DNA of 64,000 bases. It comes from Pokkaliibacter sp046614695. Lineage in GTDB: Bacteria > Pseudomonadota > Gammaproteobacteria > Pseudomonadales > Balneatricaceae. Every line of letters starts with the position of its first letter. Position 1 is the stretch's first letter. The stretch spans positions 102,553 to 166,552 of the forward strand of contig NZ_JBKKHQ010000019.1 in the NCBI RefSeq assembly GCF_046614695.1. Reading direction: 5' to 3'. A model generated the notes under the pieces. The model did no database searches and was not told where the DNA came from. It saw only the letters and a list, made by a program, of their open reading frames with translations. Below are positions 1 through 9,057 of the stretch, in pieces. The position numbers were made by a program, and so were the translations under genes.

Positions 1-1376
1 AGTTGTTCGGCTGAAGCCTTATCGGCCGTCAGACGCTGCTGCAGTTTCTCTGCCTGGGTCTGCTGGTGCGTCAGTTCATGGAGCTGGGTTTGCCAACGCT
101 CCAGACTGCGACCGATTTGCGCCTGATGAGGCTGGGACTGAATAAAGGCCTCGGCTTGTTCACGCTGCTGATTAAGGTCGTTCAGTTGCTGTTGCGTGGT
201 GCTGACGGCTTGTTCACTGGCAGTCACGTTGTCATTAAGTGCGGCTAGCTGATCTTTCGCCACGTTAGCCTCCTTCAGCAAACGCTCAGCTTCACTATCC
301 AGCGGGGTGATCTGCTCAAGCAAGGCCAGCAAGGTGTCGTGAGCAGCGCGCTTGTCCTGCAGCTGGGTGTCAGTAGCGGTGACGGCCTCTTTCGCTGCCG
401 CGTGCTGCTGCTCAAGTGCTCCCAGCGATTCCCGCAGTGCCTTTAATGCCGCTTCACTTTCCTGCGTCTGTGCCTGTTGTTTTTGCTGCTCCTGATAAAG
501 CGGCAGCAGTTCACTGGCGGGTTGATGCTGGGCCAATTTCTGCCGCGCAGGTTCTGCCTGAGCTTGTGCCTGTAACGCAGATTGCAGCTGTTCGTTCACG
601 TGCTGCAGCTGGCTCGTGGCCTGCTGACGTTGCTCCTGCCACTGGATAAGCTTTTGCAGCTCTGTGCTCTGCTGCTGGGCCTGGGTGAGTGAGCTTTGCA
701 GTGCCGTCTGGCGATTCGTTTTCTCGGCGATACTGGCCTCATCCAGCAGCTGCACGCCTTTCAGTGTCGCTTCGAGTTCGCGCACCTGTTGCTGACGCTC
801 ACGGGTCAGCTCAAAGGTGTGAGTGGAAATCTGGCCGTAAATTTCAGTGCCGGTCAGCTCTTCCAGTAATTCGGCGCGGCTGTTGGCATCGGCATTGAGA
901 AAGGCCGCGAAGCCGCCCTGTGCCAGCAACATGGAGCGGGTGAAGTTCTCAAAATCGAGGCCGGTAATAGTGGTGGTCTGGCTGAGCTTGTCGCCAACTT
1001 TGGTAGCGAGAATTTCGCCCTCGAGCGTTGCTAGCTCAACGGCGACGGGCTGCAAATTGCCATCGGCTTTGTTACGTGCCCGTTTTTGCGACCAGAAGGC
1101 GCGATAGCCCTGACCCTTCACCTCAAACTCGACCTCGGCCAGACACTCCGCCGTGTGGCGGGTCATGATCTCGTTACTGCTGGTGCTGATATTCAGGCGC
1201 GGCGTCTGGTGATAAAGCGCCAGACACAGGGCATCAAGCAGGGTGCTTTTGCCCGCGCCGGTGGGGCCGGTAATGGCGAACAGGCCCTGATCAATAAAAG
1301 GCGCGGCGGTGAAATCAATCTTCCACTCGCCCTTGAGGGAGTTCAGGTTCTTGAGGCGAACGCTCAGGATTTTCAT
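1..1376 (-). CDS. sbcC: Exonuclease SbcC (partial, N-terminal part)
   Basis: ATPase subunit of the SbcCD double-strand exonuclease/hairpin endonuclease, an SMC/Rad50-like protein. The minus-strand frame stays open from the ATG at 1374-1376 to the window edge, so only about 458 N-terminal residues are visible. The Walker A motif GPTGAGKST lies at residues 37-45 and a Q-loop-like stretch (MLLAQGGF) follows near residue 140. After about residue 190 the protein is very rich in Gln, Glu, Ala and Leu, as expected for the long coiled-coil arm. The start codon overlaps the sbcD stop by 4 bp (ATGA), so the two genes are translationally coupled. The C-terminal Walker B half lies outside the window. Confidence 0.95.
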   Translation of the reverse strand, partial: MKILSVRLKNLNSLKGEWKIDFTAAPFIDQGLFAITGPTGAGKSTLLDALCLALYHQTPRLNISTSSNEIMTRHTAECLAEVEFEVKGQGYRAFWSQKRARNKADGNLQPVAVELATLEGEILATKVGDKLSQTTTITGLDFENFTRSMLLAQGGFAAFLNADANSRAELLEELTGTEIYGQISTHTFELTRERQQQVRELEATLKGVQLLDEASIAEKTNRQTALQSSLTQAQQQSTELQKLIQWQEQRQQATSQLQHVNEQLQSALQAQAQAEPARQKLAQHQPASELLPLYQEQQKQQAQTQESEAALKALRESLGALEQQHAAAKEAVTATDTQLQDKRAAHDTLLALLEQITPLDSEAERLLKEANVAKDQLAALNDNVTASEQAVSTTQQQLNDLNQQREQAEAFIQSQPHQAQIGRSLERWQTQLHELTHQQTQAEKLQQRLTADKASAEQ

Positions 1377-2632
1377 GACGGCACCTCCTGATTCACCGCG
1401 CGGCCATCGGCGCTGGCAGCGAGTTGTTGCTCCTGTTCCTGCAAGGAATCGAGCACTTCGCGAAAGCAGGCGGTAAGCGCCGGTTGTTGTGCTGCAGGTA
1501 CATCGTCTGCGCTTAATCGCGTGGAGAAAACTTCCATCGGGCTTAATTCATCCAGCGTGACGGGCTCTTCTTCCTCCATTAACAACGAGGTTTGGCGTAC
1601 CTTGCCACGGCGAACTTTCAGCACTTCAACGGGCAAATCTTTTACCCGTTCGGCGATTTCCTGTTGCAGGTCAGAGCGGTAGCCCTCATCGAGAATTTCG
1701 ATATCAAGCCAGGCATCCAATGGCGCTTCAGGCAGCAGGCCTTCCAGACGCTGTTCGAGTAAATCCAGAGTGGTGCTGATGCTAAGAAGTGCGCGCTGGC
1801 AGGGAATGTCCAGCAGGCGAATCGCAGGCGTGGCGGACTCACTAAAGTCGAGCAAAACCACTTCTTTTTTCAGCCCTTCATTAAAGCTCAGGGGCAAAGG
1901 TGAGCCGCTGTAACGCCAGCATTCATTGCGCGAGACGATTTGCGGCCGGTGCAAATGCCCAAGGGCCAGATAATCAAAGGGCGGGAATAACTGCGCCGGG
2001 AAGGCATCCAGAGTGCCGATGTAAATCTCCCGCTCGGACTCGGAGGTTTTGCTGTGCAGGGTGGTCAAATGGCCGGTGCCAATAATCGGCAGGCCTGAGT
2101 CAGCGCGCGCGGTTTCCGCTTCTTTATAGAGGTCGGTATACAGCGTTGCGATGGTGTCTTTCAGCTGGCTGGCCTTGGCATCACTGCTGTCGCCCGCCTG
2201 GCTTTGCATCATCTCGCGCGGACGCAGATAGGGCAGGGCACATAACCAACCGGCGGTCGCGCCATCGCGATTGTGCAAAGGCAGCAGATGATCGCTCAAG
2301 TGCTGCTGACGACCGGCAATCACGCGGGTATTAAGGCAGGCCAGCAGCTGGCGGGACTCATCCAGCGTCGAGACCGCATCATGATTGCCGCCCAGCACGA
2401 TAGTCTGAACGCCCAGCCCATGGGTGCGCGTCAGGAAGGAATAATACTGCTCACGGGCGTAGCTTGGCGGCGTGGTGGTATCAAAAATATCACCGGCGAT
2501 GACCAGCACATCGACCTTTTCGGTGTCGAGCTGCTCCAGCAACCAGTTGAGAAAGGCCTGATGCTCAGCCTGACGGCTTTTGCCCATAAAGTGCTGACCG
2601 AGATGCCAGTCAGAAGTATGGATAACGCGCAT
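1373..2632 (-). CDS. sbcD: Exonuclease SbcD, nuclease subunit
   Basis: Metallophosphoesterase (Mre11-like) nuclease subunit of SbcCD, which acts with SbcC on DNA ends and hairpins during repair and replication. The 419 residues carry the ordered phosphoesterase motifs: D8 and H10 in TSDWHLG, D48 in GDIFD, N83-H84 in [14 protein letters not shown] and ALGHLHRPQ, followed by the family motif [10 protein letters not shown]. Length matches the family. It is the first gene of an sbcDC operon, and its last codons overlap the sbcC start. Upstream (2633-2810) it is divergent from an AT-rich accessory island. Confidence 0.96.
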   Translation of the reverse strand: MRVIHTSDWHLGQHFMGKSRQAEHQAFLNWLLEQLDTEKVDVLVIAGDIFDTTTPPSYAREQYYSFLTRTHGLGVQTIVLGGNHDAVSTLDESRQLLACLNTRVIAGRQQHLSDHLLPLHNRDGATAGWLCALPYLRPREMMQSQAGDSSDAKASQLKDTIATLYTDLYKEAETARADSGLPIIGTGHLTTLHSKTSESEREIYIGTLDAFPAQLFPPFDYLALGHLHRPQIVSRNECWRYSGSPLPLSFNEGLKKEVVLLDFSESATPAIRLLDIPCQRALLSISTTLDLLEQRLEGLLPEAPLDAWLDIEILDEGYRSDLQQEIAERVKDLPVEVLKVRRGKVRQTSLLMEEEEPVTLDELSPMEVFSTRLSADDVPAAQQPALTACFREVLDSLQEQEQQLAASADGRAVNQEVPS

Positions 2633-2810
2633 GGGAATCCTTGCCGTAAGCAGACAACCGCGTGCCTGCGAAAATTCAGCCTCCCATTATTTGGAGTTTG
2701 GGTGGGATAGCAAGGGAGGATGCAGTGCAGATATTGTTTTGTAACTGGATGTTAACTACTATCTTGCGCATTCTACGGATGGACATCCGGATTACACATG
2801 GAGCTCAATT

Positions 2811-3668
2811 GTGTCGCTAGATCTTATCTTTAAGGAATTGGATTCAGCTAAAGGTGAAAGTGCTTTTACTTGTATAAAAAATCTTAAAGACGTTCGCAGA
2901 AATGTTCAGAAAAGAATCATTGAACCCTGGAAAATCCGGCAACGTTACGCTTCTCTCTGTGGCCCTACGGTCTTTATGCAGACTCTCGCCTCTCGTTTTC
3001 CAGAGGTATACGCGCAATATGTTGCTGATCTGATTCTTAAAGGCGAAGCCAAAATTGGTAATTTAAAAATTAAACCTGGCAACGACTGCAAGAAATATAA
3101 TGGCCCAAGCAACATGATTGATCCTGTCGACTGGGTTGCTTTGGCAAGTCTTCGTGATGCCACCAATGGTATGTTCGACTATCAGTCGCCTTCGGATGAG
3201 TTCTCAGGTATCACGCTGCCCTCAGCACTGGAAGGCTGGTTCGTGAAAACTGGGCTTTTCCGAACGGTCGATAACAGAACTAATCTTATCTTTGATAAAG
3301 GCCTGGGTAACTTTATTGACGCTGTCACCAAGAATGTCAGTAATAATATGCAAGTGTGTTTGTTTATCGGATCCCGATTGCTCAATATGAGCCCGAAAAG
3401 CTCTAGTAAAGGTAACTGCCCTGCAGATCACTGGGTTATTCTCTCAAGTAATTCAAGAGTGCTGGTAGATGGACAACCCATCACAAGCTATAAGTCATGG
3501 ATTAATGACAAGAGTAAAAAAGAAGATCTTGAGAAACTGTATGATAAAAAAATTACCTTTACTGTGCAGACCTGGGGAGAAGCCAATTTTCCGGCAACAC
3601 AAACGAGAAATAATCTGACCGTTGCAGAGTTTCTGGATTTCTACTACGGCTATGTTTGCGCAGGTTAA
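2811..3668 (+). CDS. Papain-like cysteine peptidase-type protein, candidate secreted effector
   Basis: A 285-residue protein without signal peptide or membrane segment. Visible elements are a Cys-Gly-Pro motif at residues 50-52 preceded by a hydrophilic N-terminal helix region, an Asp-His-Trp motif with H207, and an acidic residue D221 (LVDG). The Cys...His...Asp order with CGP is typical of papain-like/C39-like cysteine peptidases and amidases, including several antibacterial type VI effectors. The start is GTG, chosen because GGAG sits 7 bases upstream. The next gene, 6 bp downstream, encodes an exported protein, as expected for a periplasmic immunity partner. Base composition is clearly more AT-rich than sbcD or the genes after 7123. 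Function is inferred from fold-level motifs and context; no secretion genes are in the window. Confidence 0.6.
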   Translation: MSLDLIFKELDSAKGESAFTCIKNLKDVRRNVQKRIIEPWKIRQRYASLCGPTVFMQTLASRFPEVYAQYVADLILKGEAKIGNLKIKPGNDCKKYNGPSNMIDPVDWVALASLRDATNGMFDYQSPSDEFSGITLPSALEGWFVKTGLFRTVDNRTNLIFDKGLGNFIDAVTKNVSNNMQVCLFIGSRLLNMSPKSSSKGNCPADHWVILSSNSRVLVDGQPITSYKSWINDKSKKEDLEKLYDKKITFTVQTWGEANFPATQTRNNLTVAEFLDFYYGYVCAG

Positions 3669-3674
3669 GGAATT

Positions 3675-4835
3675 ATGAAAGCTAAAATCGGTTTTGGATT
3701 TATTCTGTGCAGCTTGTTTTCATCATTTTCACATGCTGATGAAAATACCTATTCTGTTATAGCCGAAACGACTGTTTCGATGCCTGATACTACCTGGGTA
3801 GGGGGCACTCTCTCTAATAACTCACTCTATTTTCCCTCTTATGAAAGTATGAAAAAGATTACTTTACCTCAAGGGGAGGTAATCGAGACTCCAATGCAGA
3901 GCTACTCCTCCAGCCAGGCCAATATAAACCTTCCCGATCTGTCGAGTGTGATGATTCCCTACGGCAAGAACCATTGGCTAACTGGAAGTGCGCTGGATGA
4001 CAGGCACGTTGAAATATGGAATACCGATCTCTCTCAAAAAATTAAATCTGTCGAGTTGCCTGAAGCATGCACTGGAGAAAGATTTAGCTTCAGAATCAGT
4101 GAAAGTAGCCAGTATCTTGCTTGCGGCGATGCTGTTCTGAGTTTGAACACCGGTAAAAATTTCGACGTTCATCGTACCGGGCCGGGGACTTATAACGACA
4201 GCTTTTTTATTGGTGATCAATACTACGTCGCCTTATCCCAAAATTATCATCCTGACGAAAACGCTATTTTTGTTAGTGATTTAGCAACCAGCAATGTGGT
4301 TGATTCTGGTTGGGATGAGAAAGTCCACTATATCGCTGGGCCAGAACAGGGCAACTTTATTGCCGCTGTGATCGACAAAAGCTCCATCTTCTCTGACAGC
4401 AATATTCTATGTGTCATGGATGTCAAAAAACTTAAGTGTGAGCAGTTGTACAAGGGCAAGATCAACGGGCTGCGAGTTTCCCCCAGTGGTCACTATATTC
4501 TGATCTCTACCGCTGAAGGGTTACTGGTCTTCGAGAAAGGTGAAGGCTTAACCTTCACTCAAAAGGCAGCATTGAATTACACACTGCCCCCCCAGTCGAA
4601 TTATGTGGTTAATCAGTTCAACGGCTACAACACGCTGGCATTTAAGTCAGATCATGAAGTCTTCGCTGTGACCGAGAATGCTGATGTCGTTCTTCTGGAT
4701 ATCGCAACGGGGAAAGAGTTGGCGCGTAATACCTTTGCCAAGGGAGATACCCCTTTCTCGCTGCAATACAGTGGAGACTACCTCGCCGTGATGTGGAACT
4801 CCGGCAAGCTGGATGTGCTTAAAGTTAGCCAGTAA
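3675..4835 (+). CDS. Exported beta-propeller-like protein, candidate immunity protein
   Basis: A 386-residue protein with a clean Sec signal peptide (MKAKIG, hydrophobic core, cleavage near SHA-DE at about residue 22), so it is probably periplasmic. The mature part repeats beta-rich units of about 45 residues that end in patterns such as VEIWNTDLSQK, VLSLNTGKN, IFVSDLATS, VLLDIATGKE and LDVLKV, the look of a WD40/YVTN-type propeller. It starts 6 bp after the cysteine-peptidase-like gene with a GGAAT ribosome site, so the two are one transcription unit closed by the hairpin at 4856. Pairing of a cytosolic putative amidase or peptidase with a periplasmic propeller suggests immunity. A generic propeller protein is the alternative. 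Confidence 0.55.
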   Translation: MKAKIGFGFILCSLFSSFSHADENTYSVIAETTVSMPDTTWVGGTLSNNSLYFPSYESMKKITLPQGEVIETPMQSYSSSQANINLPDLSSVMIPYGKNHWLTGSALDDRHVEIWNTDLSQKIKSVELPEACTGERFSFRISESSQYLACGDAVLSLNTGKNFDVHRTGPGTYNDSFFIGDQYYVALSQNYHPDENAIFVSDLATSNVVDSGWDEKVHYIAGPEQGNFIAAVIDKSSIFSDSNILCVMDVKKLKCEQLYKGKINGLRVSPSGHYILISTAEGLLVFEKGEGLTFTQKAALNYTLPPQSNYVVNQFNGYNTLAFKSDHEVFAVTENADVVLLDIATGKELARNTFAKGDTPFSLQYSGDYLAVMWNSGKLDVLKVSQ

Positions 4836-4855
4836 TAAGTAGCTAATAGAGAGAG

Positions 4856-4881
4856 AAAAGGCAGTGAAAACTGCCTTTTTT
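4856..4881 (+). terminator. Rho-independent terminator
   Basis: Ten-base-pair stem AAAAGGCAGT / ACTGCCTTTT with a GAAA tetraloop, followed by T-rich sequence, 20 bp after the stop of the exported propeller gene. Confidence 0.9.
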
Positions 4882-5227
4882 ATTATCATTATGTGTAATG
4901 ATATTCTCTACTGAAAAAATATTTCAGGCACCAGATCATGGCATAAGTGTTAGTTTTAGATTCATATTTTTTGTTTTTTTTGATAATAGAATCATTTTAA
5001 ATTCTTCATGAAGAAAATTTCATTTTGCTAATGTGAAAAATGGTCTATGGGAATACTCATCCGATTAAATAAATACGGCGCTTAAAGAAACTCAGGATCC
5101 CGTCACTTAGCTATAATTAGGCCTTGTAAAAGCAATCATAATTGGAGTTCTATGTAAAATTGTGATTTCATACATATGCCTCAGTATATAATGTAAAATT
5201 TTTAGTAGGTAATTCAAAGGAGAGAAC
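4882..5227. other. AT-rich intergenic region between the two toxin-like pairs
   Basis: About 345 bp without a convincing gene. It is strongly AT-rich. It contains a TATAAT at 5187-5192, about 40 bp before the next start, but no good -35 element at normal spacing, and a strong ribosome site (AAAGGAGAG) just before 5228. Separation by a terminator and this spacer indicates that the second pair has its own promoter. Confidence 0.5.
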
Positions 5228-6259
5228 ATGGAAGCTTCTTTTTACGTAGTACCTGAGCGTACTTCACTTAAGCAAGTCGCAGAGCGCTTGTATGAGGGGC
5301 GAAGCGAGTTATTAAAGAATGACTTTCTTCGTTTCAATTCGGGGGCTGAACCGGTTGAGGGTCTCTTGTTACAGGGACAAATTCTTTATATTCCCGAGCC
5401 AGTTTGTTTTGCTGAAGAAGAGGATGTCATGGATTTGATATCTGATATGAACAGTATCGTAACCCAAGCTATGACAACAGATGAACGAAGATCGTTTTCT
5501 CAGCATGCCGCAATGGTACAGAATGCAGTTACCTCAAAAGAAATTGATATAACCGGTTATGCAGCAAGTGCCAATACATTTGCATCAAGTATTGTTGGAG
5601 GCTTGGCGATACACAATCAGCAAGTGAAAGCAATACTTCAAGAATTCGAAAGGAAATATTTAAATTCGATTAAAGCTAACGGTAAGCTTGGACCTGAGTT
5701 CTATAGTTATAGGCGTCAAGTTTTTCAATCTCTAGATAGCGTTGTTACTCGTACCGCCAACAAAGTTAGTGGTTTTGATTATAAGGGTGATATTAAGTCT
5801 CATATTAATATTAAAAATAAGTCCGAGATTCTTAGGATCAAGAAGTTAGGTACTTCTAGCACGAGTGATCTAAAAGCGCTTAGACCACATTTTGAGCAAT
5901 TGGCCAGAGCAAATAAATGGCTTACGCGAGGATCGTATCTAACCATTGGTTTGAATGCTTATCTTACGTACGATAGTGTTGAGACTTTATGTAATAACTC
6001 ATCACAAGATGCCTGTTATAAAGAGCGAAGTGTTAAGTATACAGGAGCTGCTGCAAGTACGGCTGGTGGAATCCTAGGCGGTGGTGCGGCTGCTTATGCG
6101 ACATGTAATCTGCTTTTTGGAATTGAGACAGCTGGTACAAGTCTGCTTTGGTGTGGCCTTGTAGCTGGTGCCGTTGGTGGTTATGCAGGTGGAAAAGTGG
6201 GTGAAGCAGGTGGTGAAAAAATTGGAAATATAATATACGAAAAAAAATATAAGAAATAA
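5228..6259 (+). CDS. LysM-like N-terminus plus glycine-zipper C-terminus, candidate membrane-acting toxin
   Basis: A 343-residue protein of unrecognised family. Residues about 5-58 resemble a LysM/tail-protein-X-like module (YVVPERTSLKQVAERLY ... GLLLQGQILYIPEP). The middle (60-265) is hydrophilic and helical with Lys/Arg-rich stretches. Residues about 270-335 form a hydrophobic glycine-zipper segment with many GxxxG/AxxxG spacings (TAGGILGGGAAAYAT, GLVAGAVGGYAGGKVG) and a basic tail. There is no signal peptide. Such an architecture fits an effector loaded through its LysM-like domain, with a membrane-inserting C-terminus. A strong AAAGGAGAG ribosome site supports the start. The small membrane protein gene 35 bp downstream would be the immunity partner. 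Very AT-rich. Function inferred. Confidence 0.55.
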   Translation: MEASFYVVPERTSLKQVAERLYEGRSELLKNDFLRFNSGAEPVEGLLLQGQILYIPEPVCFAEEEDVMDLISDMNSIVTQAMTTDERRSFSQHAAMVQNAVTSKEIDITGYAASANTFASSIVGGLAIHNQQVKAILQEFERKYLNSIKANGKLGPEFYSYRRQVFQSLDSVVTRTANKVSGFDYKGDIKSHINIKNKSEILRIKKLGTSSTSDLKALRPHFEQLARANKWLTRGSYLTIGLNAYLTYDSVETLCNNSSQDACYKERSVKYTGAAASTAGGILGGGAAAYATCNLLFGIETAGTSLLWCGLVAGAVGGYAGGKVGEAGGEKIGNIIYEKKYKK

Positions 6260-6294
6260 AAGTAAAATCTTTTTGGCTGTTTTGGGATATTTCA

Positions 6295-6759
6295 ATGGTT
6301 TTTATGAAAGTGTATTTTCTTCCTTTAATTATTAATGTGATTTTTCTGGGAGATTTTTTTAGCACTGTAACGTACAGTGAAAACAGCCTTGTAGAGAATG
6401 TCTCTACGCTCTTTGCGTTTTTTGCTTTTTATAATACTTTACCTCTTGTGGGGTATCTTCTTTATATAATTAAGCGAATAACTCCTAAGACCTTTAAAGC
6501 GATAGGTGCTGATAGTTGTGATTATTATCAGGGAGGGATTGAACGACTTTTTTTAGTTCAGTACTGGTATACTCTGCATTTTATTTTTTGTCGGGTTTCT
6601 AAAAAAATATATAATCTGACGGTGTATAAGAGAAAACAACTTCCAGAGTTCTCATACTCAAGCCTGCCTAAAGAAATTAGCGCCCCCTATTTGTTGTTTT
6701 TTTGGTGGGCTGTATTGCTGGTGATGGCCTTTGCTCTTGTCTTACTTCTAAATGACTAA
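6295..6759 (+). CDS. Small inner-membrane protein, candidate immunity to the upstream toxin
   Basis: A 154-residue protein with about three hydrophobic membrane segments (residues ~5-22, ~38-60 and ~128-150) separated by a basic cytosolic-type region. It has no recognised family. The start used is ATG 6295; a second in-frame ATG at 6304 is possible because neither has a clear ribosome site. The position directly behind a glycine-zipper protein, and the equally AT-rich composition, suggest an inner-membrane immunity protein, as seen for pore-forming type VI effectors and colicins. This is inference from context. Confidence 0.5.
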   Translation: MVFMKVYFLPLIINVIFLGDFFSTVTYSENSLVENVSTLFAFFAFYNTLPLVGYLLYIIKRITPKTFKAIGADSCDYYQGGIERLFLVQYWYTLHFIFCRVSKKIYNLTVYKRKQLPEFSYSSLPKEISAPYLLFFWWAVLLVMAFALVLLLND

Positions 6760-7122
6760 ATAGAAAATAATGAAGTTAACTCTTTTTTCACGGCAGAACG
6801 TTTTGATGTGATATTGCCTCCGGCGTTTAGAGATAGAAAGTTTCTTTCTGGCTTGTACCTTAGGTCGTTTTTACATGATTCAGTTCAAGCCCGTGGGCCT
6901 AGCTTGATTAACAGGCGTTGTGGGCGAGAGGCACGTTAGCTCATCCTGCCTGTCATCTGAACACTCTTTCCCCTCGACTCCAACTAACTGCAGCTTTGGT
7001 TTTCCCCCAAACCTCAGTAAAATCCGCGCAGTTTATTGGCCTGTGTTTGGGCTGTTGAGTTTGTAGCGCTGATCAAGCCTGGCAGGGAGCTGGTGGTCGG
7101 CTGCCTTTGCAGGTGATGCTAA
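6760..7122. other. Intergenic region closing the AT-rich island
   Basis: About 360 bp with no credible gene. Its left half is AT-rich like the island, and after about 6880 the composition returns to that of the surrounding genome, so an island border probably lies here. No hairpin terminator, tRNA, integrase or direct repeat marking an attachment site was seen. An AGGTG ribosome site precedes the next start. Confidence 0.45.
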
Positions 7123-7836
7123 ATGCCGCGAATGTTAGTGGTAAAAGCCGGTGAAACCTTTCCTCAGGTTGCCAGCACGCTGGGTGATTTTGATCAGCTC
7201 TTTATCAATGCCATGGGACTGCCTGCTGAACAGGTCGATGTTTGTGAAGCCTACGCGGTAGACGAACTACCTGATCCTTCGCTGTACCGCGGTATTGTGG
7301 TGACCGGTTCCCATGCGATGGTGTCTGACCGCGAGCCTTGGAGTGAGCGCTTGGGTGAGTGGCTGGTGGATGTAGTACACCGTGAGCTGCCACTCTTTGC
7401 CGTCTGCTATGGCCATCAGTTACTGGCGCAGGCACTGGGTGGCGAAGTGGGTTATCACCCTGATGGCCCGGAGATCGGTACGGTGGAAGTGAGCCTGACG
7501 GCAAACGGTCAGCGTGATGAACTGTTTGGCCTGATGCCGAGCCGCTTCCGTGCCCAATCGACGCATTATCAGACAGTGCTTAAGCTTCCCCGGGATGCCC
7601 AGGTGCTGGCCTCGAACAGTTTCGAACCTCATCATTCCTATCGCGTTGGGCCCTGTGCCTGGGCAACGCAGTTCCATCCTGAATTTACCCCGGATGTGAT
7701 GCGTGGCTATATCGCTGCGCAGGAAGAGACGTTACGCACCAAAGGCATTGAGGCTGCATCTCTGATCGCTGAAGTGGGTGAAACCGTGGATGCGGTGAAC
7801 CTGCTGCGCGGTTTTGCGCGTTATACCTTGGACTGA
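7123..7836 (+). CDS. Class I glutamine amidotransferase-like protein
   Basis: A stand-alone class I glutamine amidotransferase domain (GuaA N-terminal/YfeJ-like) of 237 residues. The catalytic triad is visible: the nucleophile C95 in AVCYGHQ, and H185 and E187 in FHPEF. The oxyanion region TGSHAMVSD is also present. The physiological acceptor is unknown; family members of this length are often annotated as GMP synthase-like and release ammonia from glutamine. It is a single-gene unit closed by a strong hairpin at 7869. Confidence 0.88.
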   Translation: MPRMLVVKAGETFPQVASTLGDFDQLFINAMGLPAEQVDVCEAYAVDELPDPSLYRGIVVTGSHAMVSDREPWSERLGEWLVDVVHRELPLFAVCYGHQLLAQALGGEVGYHPDGPEIGTVEVSLTANGQRDELFGLMPSRFRAQSTHYQTVLKLPRDAQVLASNSFEPHHSYRVGPCAWATQFHPEFTPDVMRGYIAAQEETLRTKGIEAASLIAEVGETVDAVNLLRGFARYTLD

Positions 7837-7868
7837 GTCTTTTTCAGCGAAGGCAACCAATGTGTTAT

Positions 7869-7902
7869 AAAAGCCACAAATGAACCCATTGTGGCTTTTT
7901 TT
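7869..7902 (+). terminator. Rho-independent terminator
   Basis: Stem AAAAGCCACAA / TTGTGGCTTTT around a 9-base loop, followed by a T tract; ends the amidotransferase gene. Confidence 0.9.
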
Positions 7903-7931
7903 ATTTCTAAAATCGGGGGTTGAGGTAAGGC

Positions 7932-8978
7932 ATGGCGAACAGTCACGACCTTAAAGGGCTATTCAAATTCTTGAAACGCGATGAGTGGGCTAACTGCTTC
8001 TCTATGGTGTACGACGAGCACTTGGGAAAAACCCTGCGTGCTGGTGAGATGAGCTTTGAGGAACTGACAAAGCTGATCGGACAGGAAGCGGCGAATACCC
8101 TCTGGGGCTGTGCCTTCGAAGACTTTCTCACTCAGGCCTTTCAGGTACCGGGGGAGAATCTGGTGGATGAATACCTGAAGCGCCGTGGCTGGAAAGAGAC
8201 CACGCGCTCCAAGAGTTATATCCGCTCCCTGAAAACGTCAGTGATGTCATTGTATGTGGTCGACAATGTTGTTCCCGGCCAGCATGTGATTCTGAAAGAC
8301 GTGCTGCGTGGTGGCGATAAGGTGCTGGTACAGGATGTGAGCGCCTCAAAAAGTCTGTCTTTTGGCCAGCATATTGGCGGGCGCGTGGTTTCCGAGCTGA
8401 ACAGGCTGGTGCTGACCGGCGGTACGCTGGTGTTCGGTGTGGATGCTACCGAAACCCTGATGGCCAGTCTTAAAGATACCTTTGGCGTTGGCCTTGACCA
8501 GCCTTTGCCGATTCCTGCAGACGAAGCCCTGTCTTCGGTTGCTGCACTCTTCACGCTGTCCTGGCTGACCCATGCGCTGGCGCAGAACATGAACATGGAT
8601 GACATGCTGGAGAGAATGCTTGCCAGTGCCGCGGCCCTTGAAGAGGAAGAAAGTCCTGCTGCGGCCCAGGCGGTTGAGTCTGCCGAGCTCACTTCGGCGA
8701 CCTCTGAAAAAGTGCCGATGCAGGTGACTTTCCCGTTGGCGAGCAAAGTGTTGCAGAAGGATATTCTGCCAGTACTGGAAGAACTCAAGTGCCTGAGCGT
8801 TATCAAAGCCAAGCTCTGGCAATGGCAAAGTCAGGGTTTTAGTGGCGAGCTGGAGTTAAAAGGGCGGGGCATGACCCTGCTGGTGGATTCCGAAGCGGCG
8901 GCGAGTGTCGCTGCCAGCGAATTGGCCACGTTGCTCGGGGAACGGGTCAAAGCGCCGGAAATCACCTCTGTCAGCTAA
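7932..8978 (+). CDS. Hypothetical protein, 348 residues
   Basis: I do not recognise the family. The protein is soluble, with no signal peptide or membrane segment. Residues 1-110 are helical and charged. Residues ~110-220 are mixed alpha/beta (LYVVDNVVPGQHVILKDVL, LVFGVDATETL). An Ala/Glu-rich low-complexity linker lies at ~225-250 (AAALEEEESPAAAQAVESAE), followed by a C-terminal domain of about 90 residues. A GAGG ribosome site precedes the ATG. Codon use and base composition match the core genome. It is a monocistronic unit bounded by terminators on both sides. Confidence 0.8.
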   Translation: MANSHDLKGLFKFLKRDEWANCFSMVYDEHLGKTLRAGEMSFEELTKLIGQEAANTLWGCAFEDFLTQAFQVPGENLVDEYLKRRGWKETTRSKSYIRSLKTSVMSLYVVDNVVPGQHVILKDVLRGGDKVLVQDVSASKSLSFGQHIGGRVVSELNRLVLTGGTLVFGVDATETLMASLKDTFGVGLDQPLPIPADEALSSVAALFTLSWLTHALAQNMNMDDMLERMLASAAALEEEESPAAAQAVESAELTSATSEKVPMQVTFPLASKVLQKDILPVLEELKCLSVIKAKLWQWQSQGFSGELELKGRGMTLLVDSEAAASVAASELATLLGERVKAPEITSVS

Positions 8979-9006
8979 CCGCTATTGAGACTTTGTGTTC
9001 GCTGAT

Positions 9007-9034
9007 AAAAAAACCGCCTTTGGGCGGTTTTTTT
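9007..9034. terminator. Bidirectional terminator
   Basis: Twelve-base stem AAAAAAACCGCC / GGCGGTTTTTTT with loop TTTG lies between convergent genes (7932 plus-strand, 9058 minus-strand). It has T tracts on both strands. Confidence 0.92.
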
Positions 9035-9057
9035 ATCGTTACGCTGGCAATGCAGGC

